Shown: positions 1 to 8,635, counted from the stretch's first letter. The stretch: DNA of 64,000 nt from Pelotomaculum sp. PtaB.Bin104 (GCA_002067205.1 MVQL01000209.1:1-64000), one strand, 5' to 3'. Numbers and translations: made by a program. The notes: a model not told the origin generated them from the letters alone.

Positions 1-430
1 TTGTATCACTTTCACCCCCTTTCTAAACTGAACAGTTCCCATATATGGGACCTTCGTAGGGTGTTACCTACACCCTACGTAAAAATACCTTTTCCCGGGT
101 GCCTCATCCGACCGGCAGTCGGAGCCCCCCAGCCCCCGACCTGCGGTCGGAGGAGGCACCTCTATAATCAGGCTTTTCCACGCTCAGGCCGCGACATAAT
201 TGTTGTGGCCCCCGATAGGTTACACATCGGCCCTGTCGAAAGGGGAAGGCTTGGTATCTCTTCACGAAACCTGAGTACAATGACCAGCCCTGACTGCCTT
301 AGCTAGCGGTTAGCGTTTGATGCCTTCGGGATTCCCCCATACAAATCGCTGTCGCGATGTTCCAATGCAGGCACTTACCGCGGCTAATCGCCGAATATAC
401 CCTCCGGCCCGTTACCTATCTGCCATAGAA
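1..430 (-). ncRNA. Structured RNA, possible 5' part of a group II intron
   Basis: Read on the minus strand this ORF-poor stretch is dense in hairpins: an 8-bp helix (98-105 with 153-160) encloses two near-identical 15-nt hairpins (108-122 and 136-150); a perfect 10-bp hairpin with a 5-nt loop lies at 55-79; a short one at 37-50. The 180-350 part has short G/C-rich blocks whose order resembles, from memory, domain I of bacterial group II introns. Near the left edge a G-rich Shine-Dalgarno-like run (15-20) precedes GTG at 9-7, so an ORF, a maturase if this is an intron, could start there and leave the window. I could not locate a convincing GUGYG 5' end, so the boundary near 430 is approximate. 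Alternatives are another large structured RNA or an intron remnant. It is not rRNA, tmRNA or RNase P by any signature I know. Confidence 0.45.
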
Positions 431-468
431 AAGTGGAATTGTAGCAGAGGGTGATAAGTATAAAACAC

Positions 469-1425
469 CTACTGCCTCAGAAGATGGGCAACCGGACTAA
501 ACTGCCGGTGCATTTTCTGCAAGTCACTTCCCCAAAGATTAACGTAATGCCGGACCATATCCAAAGTTGAATGACCCAGCAAAGCCTGCAGACTAAACGG
601 ATCTCCGCCGCGCATGATATACATTTTGGCAAAAGTATGCCGGAATGTATGCGGACTGACCCGAACCCCTTCAAGCCTGGTCTGCCTGCCGTATATGGTC
701 AATCTCTCTTGAACGTTCCTGCGCTTCATAGGCTGGTCTTCAGCGCTTACAAACAGGTAAGGGTTTCCTGGTATATCCCCCCTCACTCGAAGATACTTTT
801 TGAGTGTCTCTTTGGTCTTAGGAGACACAAATACACGCCTATTCTTACCTCCCTTCCCTTCGGTGATTATTACCTCATTGTCAGCCATTTTAATATCCGC
901 CAGCTTTATGCCAACAAGCTCAGACAATCTAACCCCTGTATCCAAAAGCAAAAGCATAATGGTGTAGTCCCTGAGACCAACAAAACGGGTTTTATCAGGT
1001 GCCGCTAAAAGCTCTTGCAGCTGCCCTTCTGAAAAAGTCTCTATCACCGTGCTAGCGGCCTTTTTCCGGTCCAGCTTTTCAGCCGGATTGCTGCCGACTA
1101 TGGCTTCAGCGGTCAGGTATTGATAAAACTGCTTGAGACTTCTGACTCGATGATTGATTGTAGTGGCAGCGAGGCCGTTATCAATCATCTTCAGGACTAC
1201 TTCCTGCAGCATTTTGTCTGTGACAAGGGCCGGTTCGGTTGCGTATTTTGCTTCCCACAACGCCTTGACGACGGCTTGGAGGTTTTCCTTATGCCAGCGC
1301 CTGGTATGGTAAGAAAGGCCTTTGATTTTCAAGCTGTCCAGAAACTGCTCGACGGCATCCTCCCAGGTAACCTTGCTGTACTTCTCGTTTAGCTCTTTTT
1401 GAACTGTAGTCCGGCGCCTGGCCAA
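469..1425 (-). CDS. Tyrosine recombinase/integrase (XerC/D-like)
   Basis: The protein has 318 residues. Tyrosine recombinases cut and rejoin DNA through a covalent 3'-phosphotyrosine. An N-terminal SAM-like core-binding domain (about residues 20-110) is followed by the catalytic domain with all expected residues: Arg166 in GVRLSEL, Lys191 in the beta-hairpin, His259 and Arg262 in PHTFRH, His285 in LLGHS and nucleophile Tyr294. The start is TTG, chosen because AGGAGG lies 9 bases upstream. It sits 130 bp downstream of, and in the same direction as, tRNA-Leu, so it could be the integrase of an element inserted at that tRNA. It could equally be a resident Xer-type protein; nothing in the sequence separates chromosome-dimer resolution from phage or island integration. 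Confidence 0.85.
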   Translation of the reverse strand: MARRRTTVQKELNEKYSKVTWEDAVEQFLDSLKIKGLSYHTRRWHKENLQAVVKALWEAKYATEPALVTDKMLQEVVLKMIDNGLAATTINHRVRSLKQFYQYLTAEAIVGSNPAEKLDRKKAASTVIETFSEGQLQELLAAPDKTRFVGLRDYTIMLLLLDTGVRLSELVGIKLADIKMADNEVIITEGKGGKNRRVFVSPKTKETLKKYLRVRGDIPGNPYLFVSAEDQPMKRRNVQERLTIYGRQTRLEGVRVSPHTFRHTFAKMYIMRGGDPFSLQALLGHSTLDMVRHYVNLWGSDLQKMHRQFSPVAHLLRQ

Positions 1426-1510
1426 AAACTAAAACCTCCTATGCGTGTGCGATACGCTTTTCTAGCTGGGAGCGTATGAAATGGACGTGTCAGCCACACA
1501 CGTTTTGAAA

Positions 1511-1543
1511 AACAAAAAGGCCGTGGACAATTCCACAGCCTTT
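1511..1543 (-). terminator. Rho-independent terminator after tRNA-Leu
   Basis: On the minus strand a 12-bp stem (1532-1543 with 1516-1527, one G-T pair) with a short loop is followed by a T-rich run. It begins about 15 bases after the tRNA CCA end. Confidence 0.75.
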
Positions 1544-1557
1544 GTAAAATAAGCATT

Positions 1558-1640
1558 TGGTGTCGGAGACGGGACTTGAACCCGTACGGTCACCCACACG
1601 CCCCTCAAACGTGCGCGTCTGCCAGTTCCGCCACTCCGAC
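1558..1640 (-). tRNA. tRNA-Leu (anticodon GAG)
   Basis: The minus strand folds into a cloverleaf with a long variable arm, as expected for class II Leu tRNA. The acceptor stem pairs GTCGGAG (1640-1634) with CTCCGAC (1568-1562). The D arm contains GCGGAACTGGCAGAC. The anticodon loop TTGAGGG gives GAG, which reads CTC/CTT. The T arm has GGTTCAAGTCC. The discriminator A and CCA (1561-1558) are encoded. A terminator follows at once, and an integrase gene lies just downstream. Confidence 0.95.
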
Positions 1641-1841
1641 ATATAGATGTTTTCCTTGCAAAAAACATTATAGCAGACACTTATTTTGAAAGCAAGTATA
1701 AGTGTATACAAATTTGAGAAATAATGCTTTGACAAAAAAGTAAAATTTAAGTGTTTTTTCAGCATCTTTTTTTCATAAAACATGATATTATTAGATGATT
1801 AGTTGTTTATTAAATACAAATCTTCAAGGGGGTTATCGAGA

Positions 1842-2972
1842 ATGAATAATTTTAGGAGAAGGTTATTTCTCATAGCAGCTGTGCTGCTGATCCTTACTAC
1901 GTGCGCAATATCAGCTGTTAACGGCGCCACTACGCTGCAAACAATCAAAGCTTATTCCGGGGTAAAGATACTCTACAATGATAAAGAGTTAACCGGCGCT
2001 AAACAACCTTATTTGATTAACGACTCTACATATGTCCCCCTGCGGCTGCTGATTGAAAGCTTTGGTGACAAAAGCATAAACTGGGATCCGGTTAACTACC
2101 GGGTGATCATCAATGACCTGCAAGGCACAACTGAGGCTGACTTAAGAAGCCAGTTGGCCCAAAAGGACGCCGAGATTGCTTCATTAAAAAGCAGTAACGC
2201 TTCGTTGTCGGCCCGGGTGGTCAACCTTGAGACACAAATAGCCCAGCTCGACGATTGTAATAGTGATTCCAATTTAAGCGATATTGAAGACGAACTTGAT
2301 GATGCCTTTAAGGACGCGGGCGATGAATATTTCAATGATGAGGGTATATCTGTAGATGTCAGCCTGGATGGGGACGAGGATGAGCTGGAATACAAAGCTA
2401 ATTTAGACTTCGACGACGCAGATTATAATGATGATCTAACTGAGCTGGCCCAAACCGACCTGAAAACCTTTTTAAGAGATGTAAAATCAGAAATTAACGA
2501 CGAAATTGATGGTACTGAATTTGAAGGTGCAGATATTACCGGGAAAGTGGTCGACGATAATAATTCCAGCTATTATGTGAGATATAACGGCACTTCATAT
2601 ACTTTTAGCTGGGATGGTTCCAGTCTCAGCGATATTGAAGACACCCTCAATAATTATTTTGAGGACGCCGGGTATGATTACTTTGATGATGACGGCATAG
2701 TTGTAGATATCAGCCTGGATGGTGACGAGGATGACCTGGAATATGAAATCACGCTCGACTTCGACGATGCAGACAACAATAATTATCTGACAGACCTTTC
2801 CCAATCCGATTTGAGAACCTTTTTAAATGCGGTGAAATCAAAAATCAATAACGAAATTGATGGCACCGATTTTGAAGATGCGGATATTACCGGAAAAGCG
2901 GTCGACAACGACAATTCGAGCTATTATGTAAGGTATAACGGCAGTTCGTATACATTTAGCTGGAGCGAATAA
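1842..2972 (+). CDS. Exported acidic repeat protein with stalk domain
   Basis: The 376-residue product has a signal peptide (basic NFRRR, then a hydrophobic stretch ending near residue 29). A copper-amine-oxidase N-terminal-like stalk domain spans about residues 35-92, with the typical PLRLLIESFG motif. A predicted coiled coil follows (about 98-137), then two tandem copies of a roughly 115-residue unit (about 145-261 and 262-376). The units are very rich in Asp/Glu and each ends in a YYVRYNG-x-SYTFSW motif. The start is the ATG at 1842 because GGGGG lies 10 bases upstream; an upstream in-frame codon lacks an SD. The stalk family is common in exported proteins of soil clostridia and is thought to anchor surface proteins. 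The repeat units are not a family I recognise; the acidity suggests cation binding, which is inference. A terminator follows, so the gene is monocistronic. Confidence 0.85.
   Translation: MNNFRRRLFLIAAVLLILTTCAISAVNGATTLQTIKAYSGVKILYNDKELTGAKQPYLINDSTYVPLRLLIESFGDKSINWDPVNYRVIINDLQGTTEADLRSQLAQKDAEIASLKSSNASLSARVVNLETQIAQLDDCNSDSNLSDIEDELDDAFKDAGDEYFNDEGISVDVSLDGDEDELEYKANLDFDDADYNDDLTELAQTDLKTFLRDVKSEINDEIDGTEFEGADITGKVVDDNNSSYYVRYNGTSYTFSWDGSSLSDIEDTLNNYFEDAGYDYFDDDGIVVDISLDGDEDDLEYEITLDFDDADNNNYLTDLSQSDLRTFLNAVKSKINNEIDGTDFEDADITGKAVDNDNSSYYVRYNGSSYTFSWSE
2274..2972 (+). repeat. Two tandem coding repeats, about 350 bp each
   Basis: The last two thirds of the stalk protein gene consist of a duplicated unit, about 2274-2624 and 2625-2972. 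Both units begin with codons for LSDIED and end with codons for YTFSW. The copies keep order and length but have diverged at many codons, so the duplication is not recent. Confidence 0.85.
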
Positions 2973-3003
2973 GTGAAAAACCACAGAAACAAAACACCGG
3001 CAG

Positions 3004-3032
3004 ACGGCAACTGATTTAGTTGCCGTTTTTTT
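3004..3032 (+). terminator. Rho-independent terminator
   Basis: A perfect 9-bp stem (3004-3012 with 3018-3026), 5-nt loop, then seven T. It ends the stalk-repeat protein transcript. Confidence 0.9.
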
Positions 3033-3193
3033 ACCCTACTCCCCCGTTTCACTACCCCCTGCAGGATACAATATTGACGAATAAAGAAAATCATGCAATA
3101 ATACTTTATTTAAGATGTTATTTTTTTAATCAGTCACACAAGTTGTTAAATTGCCATTCACTCATAGCTGTACACAATAAGGAGGTCAACCCT

Positions 3194-5476
3194 TTGGCAA
3201 GAAGAAGGCGTAGAAGAAAATTGAACCTGCGGCGCCTGGTTTTTCTTCTTTTTTGGCTCGGAGTAATAACATTCGGGTGCTTTGGCTGCCAGGCGGTGTA
3301 TTCCAGCATTATCGGTCTGCCCAATGTCAGCCAGGGCAGTCTGGAAACAGGCGCGTCGACCTTAATCTACGATAAGGACGGGAATCTCCTGACCCAAATC
3401 GGCGCTAAAAACAGCATCCCGGTTGATCTAAAAACCATTCCGGAAACCGTCCGCAATGCTTTTTTGGCCGTTGAGGACCCGCAGTTTTACCAGCACCACG
3501 GGTTCAGCTTGCGGGGAATAGCGCGGGCTGCCTGGAAGGACCTGACCTCGGGAGAAATCAGAGAGGGCGGCAGCACAATTACTCAGCAACTTGTCAAAGT
3601 GTCCTTTCTCACCCCGGAGACCACTTTCAAAAGAAAGGTTCAGGAGCTCATTCTGGCCATCGAAGTCGAAAGGCACTACACTAAAGACGAAATATTTGAG
3701 ATGTATCTAAATAACATTTATTTTGGCGAGGGCGCTTATGGCATTCAGGCAGCTTCTCAAACCTATTTCGGCAAAGAAATCGCAAAAGTGCAAACCCTGG
3801 AGGAGGCGGCTTTGCTGGCCGGCCTGCCGCAGGCCCCCAGCGCTTATTCCCCTTACCGGGACCCCGAGGCAGCGCTGGCCAGGCGCAATATCGTACTGGA
3901 CAGCATGGTCAGGAATAATTATATCAGCGAGAGCCAAGCGTCAAAAGCCAAGGCGAAACAATTCAAGCTCAGCAGCAGCAAACCACCGGACAGGCAATAC
4001 CCCTGTCCGTATTATCTTGACTACGTAACGGAGAAATTGATTGAGAAATACGGGGAGACGGAAGTTTTTAAAGGCGGGCTCAAAGTTTACACCGCCCTGG
4101 ATAAAAGAATCCAGCAGATTGCTGAAGACGAAATGGCCCAAAACTCAAACTTCCCGGCTTCCAAGGCTGATGCCAACAACGTATTGCAGCCTCAGGGGGC
4201 GATTGTGCTGCTGGATCCAAGCACCGGCTATATCAGAGCCCTGGTCGGCGGGCGCGATCATACCCAGATGAGGCAGTGGAACCGGGCGACCCAGACCAGC
4301 CGGCAGCCAGGTTCGGCCTTTAAGCCGATTGCCGCCTACGGCCCGGCCATAGAATACAAAGGCATGGGGCCGGCCTCAGTGATAGACGATATCCCAACCA
4401 AATACGGCTCTTATGAGCCGAAGAATGTTGACGGCAGGTACCGCGGGCTGATCACCTTGCGCGACGCCCTGACTCACTCGGTTAATGTTGTCGCGGTTAA
4501 ATTGCTAATGGACTCAGTCGGGTTGAACGAGGCGATCCGGTTTGCCTCCGGCCTGGGCATTAAGCTGGACCCCAAGGTCCACGGCGCCAGCATGGCCCTG
4601 GGTGGCCTGCACACCGGTGTCACCCCCTTGCAAATGGCCGGGGCCTACGGCGCTTTTGCCAACGGCGGGTATTATATTGAGCCGACAGCCATACTGAAGG
4701 TTGAAAAAGCGGACGGGATTATCCTCGAACAAAATGTTCCTAAGCGCCACCAGGCAATGAAAGCCACTACAGCCTACCTGGTTACGGATATGATGCAGTC
4801 CGTGGTCCGCAGCGGCACCGGCACCGGCGCTCAAATCGGGCGGCCGGCAGCGGGAAAAACCGGGACCACCGACGACGGCAAGGATATCTGGTTTGTCGGA
4901 TATACCCCCGACCTGGTCGGAGCCGTATGGATCGGGTACGATACACCGACAGCTATGCCCCAGGCCTTTGGCGGCACTTACCCGGCTCGAATCTGGCGGG
5001 AGGTAATGAGCAAGGCGCTGAATAACGTCTCGGCTAAAGACTTTGCCCGTCCGGCCGGCTTGGAAACGGCCACGGTGGACAGCAAGTCGGGGCTGTTGCC
5101 TGGCCCCAATTCTCCTTCAAACAGCACTGTTACAGATCTTTTTGCCGAAGGGACTGTCCCGTCCCACACCGATGATGTCCATGTTTTTTATGAGGTATGC
5201 TTGGCCAGCGGCCAGACTCCCACCGAGTTCTGCCCGGACCGGCTGATGAAATCGCTGATTAAACTGCCTTATTCAGTACCTTCATCGGTTGAAGACTACA
5301 ACCTGCGCGTGCCCGTCGGGTCCTGCCCCATCCACAGCGCCGGGGCGCTTTCCAGCACAACCGGCAACAGCCAGAAAAATAACCAGGACAAGCAGGAGGC
5401 TAAAAAACAGACTGTAAGCAATCAAAACAGCCGGCATGCAATACAAGTTAAGGAAAAGGATAGAGAGTCTCGATAA
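3194..5476 (+). CDS. Class A penicillin-binding protein (PBP1A-type)
   Basis: A bifunctional peptidoglycan synthase of 760 residues: a GT51 glycosyltransferase polymerises lipid II and a transpeptidase cross-links the strands outside the membrane. After a basic cytoplasmic N-terminus (RRRRRRK) comes one membrane helix (about 14-36). The GT51 domain carries catalytic Glu94 in VEDPQFYQHHG and the GGSTITQQ motif. The transpeptidase has nucleophile Ser374 in GSAFKP, the SVN motif, and Lys555-Thr-Gly. The C-terminal tail is polar with Cys pairs and ends in a Lys/Gln-rich stretch. The start is TTG at 3194 because AAGGAGGTC lies just upstream. The family is certain; the exact paralogue (ponA/mrcA-type) is not. 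It stands alone between two terminators, so it is probably expressed from its own promoter. Confidence 0.95.
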   Translation: MARRRRRRKLNLRRLVFLLFWLGVITFGCFGCQAVYSSIIGLPNVSQGSLETGASTLIYDKDGNLLTQIGAKNSIPVDLKTIPETVRNAFLAVEDPQFYQHHGFSLRGIARAAWKDLTSGEIREGGSTITQQLVKVSFLTPETTFKRKVQELILAIEVERHYTKDEIFEMYLNNIYFGEGAYGIQAASQTYFGKEIAKVQTLEEAALLAGLPQAPSAYSPYRDPEAALARRNIVLDSMVRNNYISESQASKAKAKQFKLSSSKPPDRQYPCPYYLDYVTEKLIEKYGETEVFKGGLKVYTALDKRIQQIAEDEMAQNSNFPASKADANNVLQPQGAIVLLDPSTGYIRALVGGRDHTQMRQWNRATQTSRQPGSAFKPIAAYGPAIEYKGMGPASVIDDIPTKYGSYEPKNVDGRYRGLITLRDALTHSVNVVAVKLLMDSVGLNEAIRFASGLGIKLDPKVHGASMALGGLHTGVTPLQMAGAYGAFANGGYYIEPTAILKVEKADGIILEQNVPKRHQAMKATTAYLVTDMMQSVVRSGTGTGAQIGRPAAGKTGTTDDGKDIWFVGYTPDLVGAVWIGYDTPTAMPQAFGGTYPARIWREVMSKALNNVSAKDFARPAGLETATVDSKSGLLPGPNSPSNSTVTDLFAEGTVPSHTDDVHVFYEVCLASGQTPTEFCPDRLMKSLIKLPYSVPSSVEDYNLRVPVGSCPIHSAGALSSTTGNSQKNNQDKQEAKKQTVSNQNSRHAIQVKEKDRESR

Positions 5477-5626
5477 AATTTATTTCCGGGAATTGCTTCA
5501 GTCCATCGAAGGCTGACCTGTTTAAACGATACGCTTTTAGTGAACTACGCTCTTGCAGCCGGCCAGAGGCAAGAACATCAAAGCATTGGCTTTAGACGTG
5601 TTGTCTGGTTGTTGTAACTTCTAATA

Positions 5627-5662
5627 TGCGTCGTGAGTTTAGTATCGACGCAGCGATTTTTT
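5627..5662 (+). terminator. Possible terminator of the PBP gene
   Basis: A 7-bp stem (5627-5633 with 5646-5652), a 12-nt loop, then a run of six T at 5657-5662. The loop is large and the gap before the T run is 4 bases, so confidence is moderate. Confidence 0.45.
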
Positions 5663-5676
5663 CCTGGGAAAAATTT

Positions 5677-5706
5677 TTGACAAAATAGATAAACTTTTTG
5701 TGTAAA
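5677..5706 (+). promoter_or_regulatory. Possible sigma-A promoter for the CBM gene
   Basis: TTGACA at 5677-5682, an 18-bp spacer, then TGTAAA at 5701-5706 (4 of 6 bases match TATAAT). It would give an 80-nt leader to the downstream TTG start. Confidence 0.35.
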
Positions 5707-5791
5707 CCAATTTTAGGCACTCATAGTAATTTTAAATTTGTTTAGAATAATAGTTGAACTTAAATCATTATTTCTCAAGGAGGTGTGAAGC

Positions 5792-6103
5792 TTGTATCAT
5801 CACGGCTGGTCGGACGAGCAGCGCGGCGTTCACGTAAAATCACTGGCGCCGGATGGCAGCGACATTACTATTATTTACAACGGGCTTCTCAATAACAGCG
5901 GGGCAAGTCAAGTTTACCTGCACATCGGCTTCGGAGATCCGATGAACTGGAAAACTGTAGATGACTACCGCATGCAGCACATCGCAGGCGGCTGGAAAAA
6001 GACGATTAATATGGAGGACAGGCAGCTTACTTTCTGCTTCCACGACACCGCAGATAACTGGGACAACAATAGCGGCTACAACTGGTCCTATAGTATGGGC
6101 TAG
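5792..6103 (+). CDS. Stand-alone carbohydrate-binding module (CBM25-like)
   Basis: The whole 103-residue protein looks like one starch-binding beta-sandwich of the CBM25/CBM53 type. It has the family pattern of a tract such as ITIIYNGLL, a GFGDPMNW stretch and the end motif WDNNSGYNWSYSMG, where aromatic residues stack on glucose units. There is no signal peptide and no catalytic domain. The TTG start is supported by AAGGAGGTG 8 bases upstream. Small intracellular CBM25 proteins occur in anaerobic clostridia, where a role in glycogen or storage-polysaccharide handling is plausible but unproven. No glycogen gene lies nearby. It has its own terminator, so it is a single-gene unit. Confidence 0.8.
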   Translation: MYHHGWSDEQRGVHVKSLAPDGSDITIIYNGLLNNSGASQVYLHIGFGDPMNWKTVDDYRMQHIAGGWKKTINMEDRQLTFCFHDTADNWDNNSGYNWSYSMG

Positions 6104-6107
6104 ACTG

Positions 6108-6140
6108 GAAACCGGGATTAAACCCGGTTTCTTAATTTTT
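6108..6140 (+). terminator. Terminator, probably bidirectional
   Basis: A 9-bp stem (6108-6116 with 6123-6131) followed by T-rich sequence on the plus strand. On the minus strand it begins at the stop codon of the efflux operon and is followed by a short pyrimidine-rich stretch, so it may serve both convergent genes. Confidence 0.75.
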
Positions 6141-7928
6141 CACCCGGGCATTTTTAACGGATCCTCCCACCGCCGGCCCAGGCGGCATCAAATGGGCATA
6201 CCGCTTGTATTCGGCCGCCCTTTGTGCCTCCATGCGCTTCTTGCTGAGGAAAAAAACCAGTGGTAAAGCTAATACTGCAAAAATTGTGCTGACAATAAAA
6301 GCGTCTTCGATCCCGGAGATAAACGCTTCCCTCCGCACCAGAGAGTATAAGACTGACGTTGCGCCGGAAACGCCCGCTTGTGCACCCGACGAACCTGCTT
6401 GAGATATAATGCTCTGGATTTGCTGCAGCATTCCCACCGCAGCGGGGGAGCTCCAGTTTACCGTGTCAGCGAGCCAAACTGTGTGGTATTCCTGGCGGTG
6501 GAGCGTCACGAAAGTGAGAAAGGTGATGCCAAAGGAAGCGGAAATTTGCCGGACCAGATTGCTGATCGCCGAAGCTCGCCCGATCAGGAAGTGCGGAATG
6601 GTATTCATCCCGGCTGTGGTCAAAGGCATCATGCATAATCCCATGCCGACGGCCCTTTCCACAAGCAGCCACTGCAGCTCTCTGATACCGGTGTTGTAGG
6701 TTAAAGTATGCAGCTGGTAAGTGGTGATTACAGTGATGGCAAAGCCAACAACACATAGCGGCATAGCGCCAATCTTATCGAATAAACGGCCGCTGATGGG
6801 CATCATCACCCCCATGGTCAAGGCCATCGGCATCATCATCAAGCCTGTCTGCATCGGAGTATAGCCCTGCACAGTTTGAGCAAACAGAGGGATCAGAAAA
6901 ATAGCTGAAAACATGCAAACGGTTACAATGGCCAGACAGACCAGGCTAATGCTGAAAGTTTTATTTTTTAACAGCTTAATATCAAGCAAGGGTTCTGGTG
7001 CAATTAATTCCCAGATAACAAACAGGGCCAGTGTAAAACCCGAGATAATAAACAGGTTCACAATATAAAGGGAGGTCCAGCCCTTGTCCTGCCCCTCGCT
7101 GAGCGCCAGCAGCAGGGCGAAACAAGCCACCGCGCTCAAGATTGTGCCCGGAATATCCGGTTTTAAATGCGCTTTCCGGGGCGTGTCGCTCAAAATAACC
7201 ATAGCTAGAAACGTCGCCGCAATGCCTATTGGTATATTGATCGAAAAAATCCACTGCCAGCTGAAGTGGTCGACCAGGTAGCCGCCGAGGGTCGGCCCGA
7301 TGGACGGGGCAGCCATTGCGGATATCCCCCATATCCCCAAAGCCATGCCGATTTTATCCCTGGGTACGATGACATAGATCATGGCCATGCTCACCGGCAT
7401 GATCATGCCGCCGCCAACAGCCTGGATCACCCTCGCGATAACCAGCGAGTTATTGCTCCAGGCCAGACTGCAAATAGCCGAGCCTGCCGTAAAAGCCAGC
7501 AGCGAAAAAATATACATATTTTTGTAGCCGAAGCGGTCCCCCAGATACCCGGTTACCGGCACGACAACACCCGAAACAAGCAGGTAGGCGGTCATTACCC
7601 ATTGCGCCTGGTCGGCCGCCACCCCGAAAATGGCCATCATCTTGGGCAGCGCTACGTTGACGATACTGCCGTCAAGTATAGCCATAAACGCCCCGATCAC
7701 CAGGGTCAGCAGCGCAGCCATGGGTATCTGGCCGGAGGGAGCACCCCCCACGCCGGGCGGTCCCTCCGGCCCGCGCCCATGTCCAGGCGGTCCCTCGTTG
7801 GCAGGCGACCTAACCGGTGCCGCATTGCCGGGAACTTCCTCTCCGCCCCATCCTGCCTTTTCCAGCGTCATATTATCTTCCAACCTTTTTACACCGGTGG
7901 GGCTTATCTTTGAGCTGTCTTTATTCAC
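6132..7928 (-). CDS. DHA2-family MFS efflux transporter (EmrB/QacA-like)
   Basis: The 598-residue protein starts with about 70 Pro/Gly-rich hydrophilic residues, then has roughly 14 hydrophobic helices. The segment DGSIVNVALPKM near the first helix and the motif C region (GPTLGGYLVDHFSWQWIFSINIPIG) are diagnostic of the 14-TM drug:H+ antiporter-2 family that expels hydrophobic compounds. The start is GTG at 7928, 10 bases after the adaptor gene's stop; its SD (AGGAG) overlaps that stop codon, so translation is likely coupled. It is the last gene of a three-gene operon with two membrane-fusion proteins. The long Pro/Gly leader is unusual for the family. The substrate cannot be told from sequence. 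Confidence 0.92.
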   Translation of the reverse strand: MNKDSSKISPTGVKRLEDNMTLEKAGWGGEEVPGNAAPVRSPANEGPPGHGRGPEGPPGVGGAPSGQIPMAALLTLVIGAFMAILDGSIVNVALPKMMAIFGVAADQAQWVMTAYLLVSGVVVPVTGYLGDRFGYKNMYIFSLLAFTAGSAICSLAWSNNSLVIARVIQAVGGGMIMPVSMAMIYVIVPRDKIGMALGIWGISAMAAPSIGPTLGGYLVDHFSWQWIFSINIPIGIAATFLAMVILSDTPRKAHLKPDIPGTILSAVACFALLLALSEGQDKGWTSLYIVNLFIISGFTLALFVIWELIAPEPLLDIKLLKNKTFSISLVCLAIVTVCMFSAIFLIPLFAQTVQGYTPMQTGLMMMPMALTMGVMMPISGRLFDKIGAMPLCVVGFAITVITTYQLHTLTYNTGIRELQWLLVERAVGMGLCMMPLTTAGMNTIPHFLIGRASAISNLVRQISASFGITFLTFVTLHRQEYHTVWLADTVNWSSPAAVGMLQQIQSIISQAGSSGAQAGVSGATSVLYSLVRREAFISGIEDAFIVSTIFAVLALPLVFFLSKKRMEAQRAAEYKRYAHLMPPGPAVGGSVKNARVKN

Positions 7929-7938
7929 GGACTTTCTC

Positions 7939-8607
7939 CTATTTAACATGGATCCTGACCACTGCATTCATACCTGGGATCAGGCGCTTGCCCTGGTAAT
8001 TCTTGATGCCGATCTTGACCGGGACACGCTGTACTACTTTGGTAAAGTTTCCACCGGTATTCTGCGCCGGCAGGAGTGAGAAAGTCGACACCGTAGCGTC
8101 TCCGATAGAAATTACCTGACCGTTAAATTTTGCTCCCGGTATACTGTCAACAGTAAAATCAACCTGCTGGCCCGCCTTGACCTTGTACAAGTCAGTTTCC
8201 TCAACGTTTGCCGTAATATAGAGGTTGTTCAAGTCGGCTACCATTGCCACCGGCTGGCCGGGGACGCCAACCTCGCCCACATTGCCGGTTTTCTTGATGA
8301 CAGTGCCGCTGATGGGTGACTTGACCAGGTAAAGATCAGGGTTGGCGCCGGCACTCATGCTGGGTGTTGAAGTAAAATCCACCTGGCGGGCGATAATCTG
8401 CCCATCTTTGACCGTATCCCCCTCGTCTATGTTCATTTCCAAGATTTTTCCGGATACCTGGGGGCTTATTTTTACTGTGGTCCCGTCCACCCGTGCATCG
8501 TCTGTATCAACATAGTTGTTGCTATTATACCAGTAATAAAAGGTTACACCGGCAAGGGTGCAGATCATTGCTGCGAGTACAATATAAAATACCGCTTTCT
8601 TTTTCAT
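7939..8607 (-). CDS. EmrA/HlyD-like membrane fusion protein, short form
   Basis: The 222-residue protein has one N-terminal membrane helix (about 4-24). The typical VDTDDARVDGTTVKISPQVSG beta-strand/lipoyl start follows, then the second lipoyl half and a beta-barrel. Classical EmrA has a long alpha-helical hairpin between the lipoyl halves; here only a few residues separate them, so the hairpin is missing. In a single-membrane cell there is no outer-membrane channel to reach, which fits. The start is ATG at 8607 with GAGAGG upstream. It lies between the lipoprotein adaptor and the MFS pump and probably binds the latter. Confidence 0.9.
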   Translation of the reverse strand: MKKKAVFYIVLAAMICTLAGVTFYYWYNSNNYVDTDDARVDGTTVKISPQVSGKILEMNIDEGDTVKDGQIIARQVDFTSTPSMSAGANPDLYLVKSPISGTVIKKTGNVGEVGVPGQPVAMVADLNNLYITANVEETDLYKVKAGQQVDFTVDSIPGAKFNGQVISIGDATVSTFSLLPAQNTGGNFTKVVQRVPVKIGIKNYQGKRLIPGMNAVVRIHVK

Positions 8608-8635
8608 AAGCAACCTCTCAATCAAATAAGAAAAA

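Larger units (their letters stand above)
5477..5791. other. Intergenic region between PBP and CBM genes
   Basis: Of these 315 bases the first 150 show nothing recognisable. A terminator-like hairpin lies at 5627-5662 and a promoter-like pair at 5677-5706; both are listed separately. Confidence 0.6.

Noticed and set aside
1-306. Plus-strand open frame of 101 codons at the left edge
   Set aside because: It runs through the strong hairpins of the RNA on the other strand, has no SD and encodes a low-complexity, unlikely protein.
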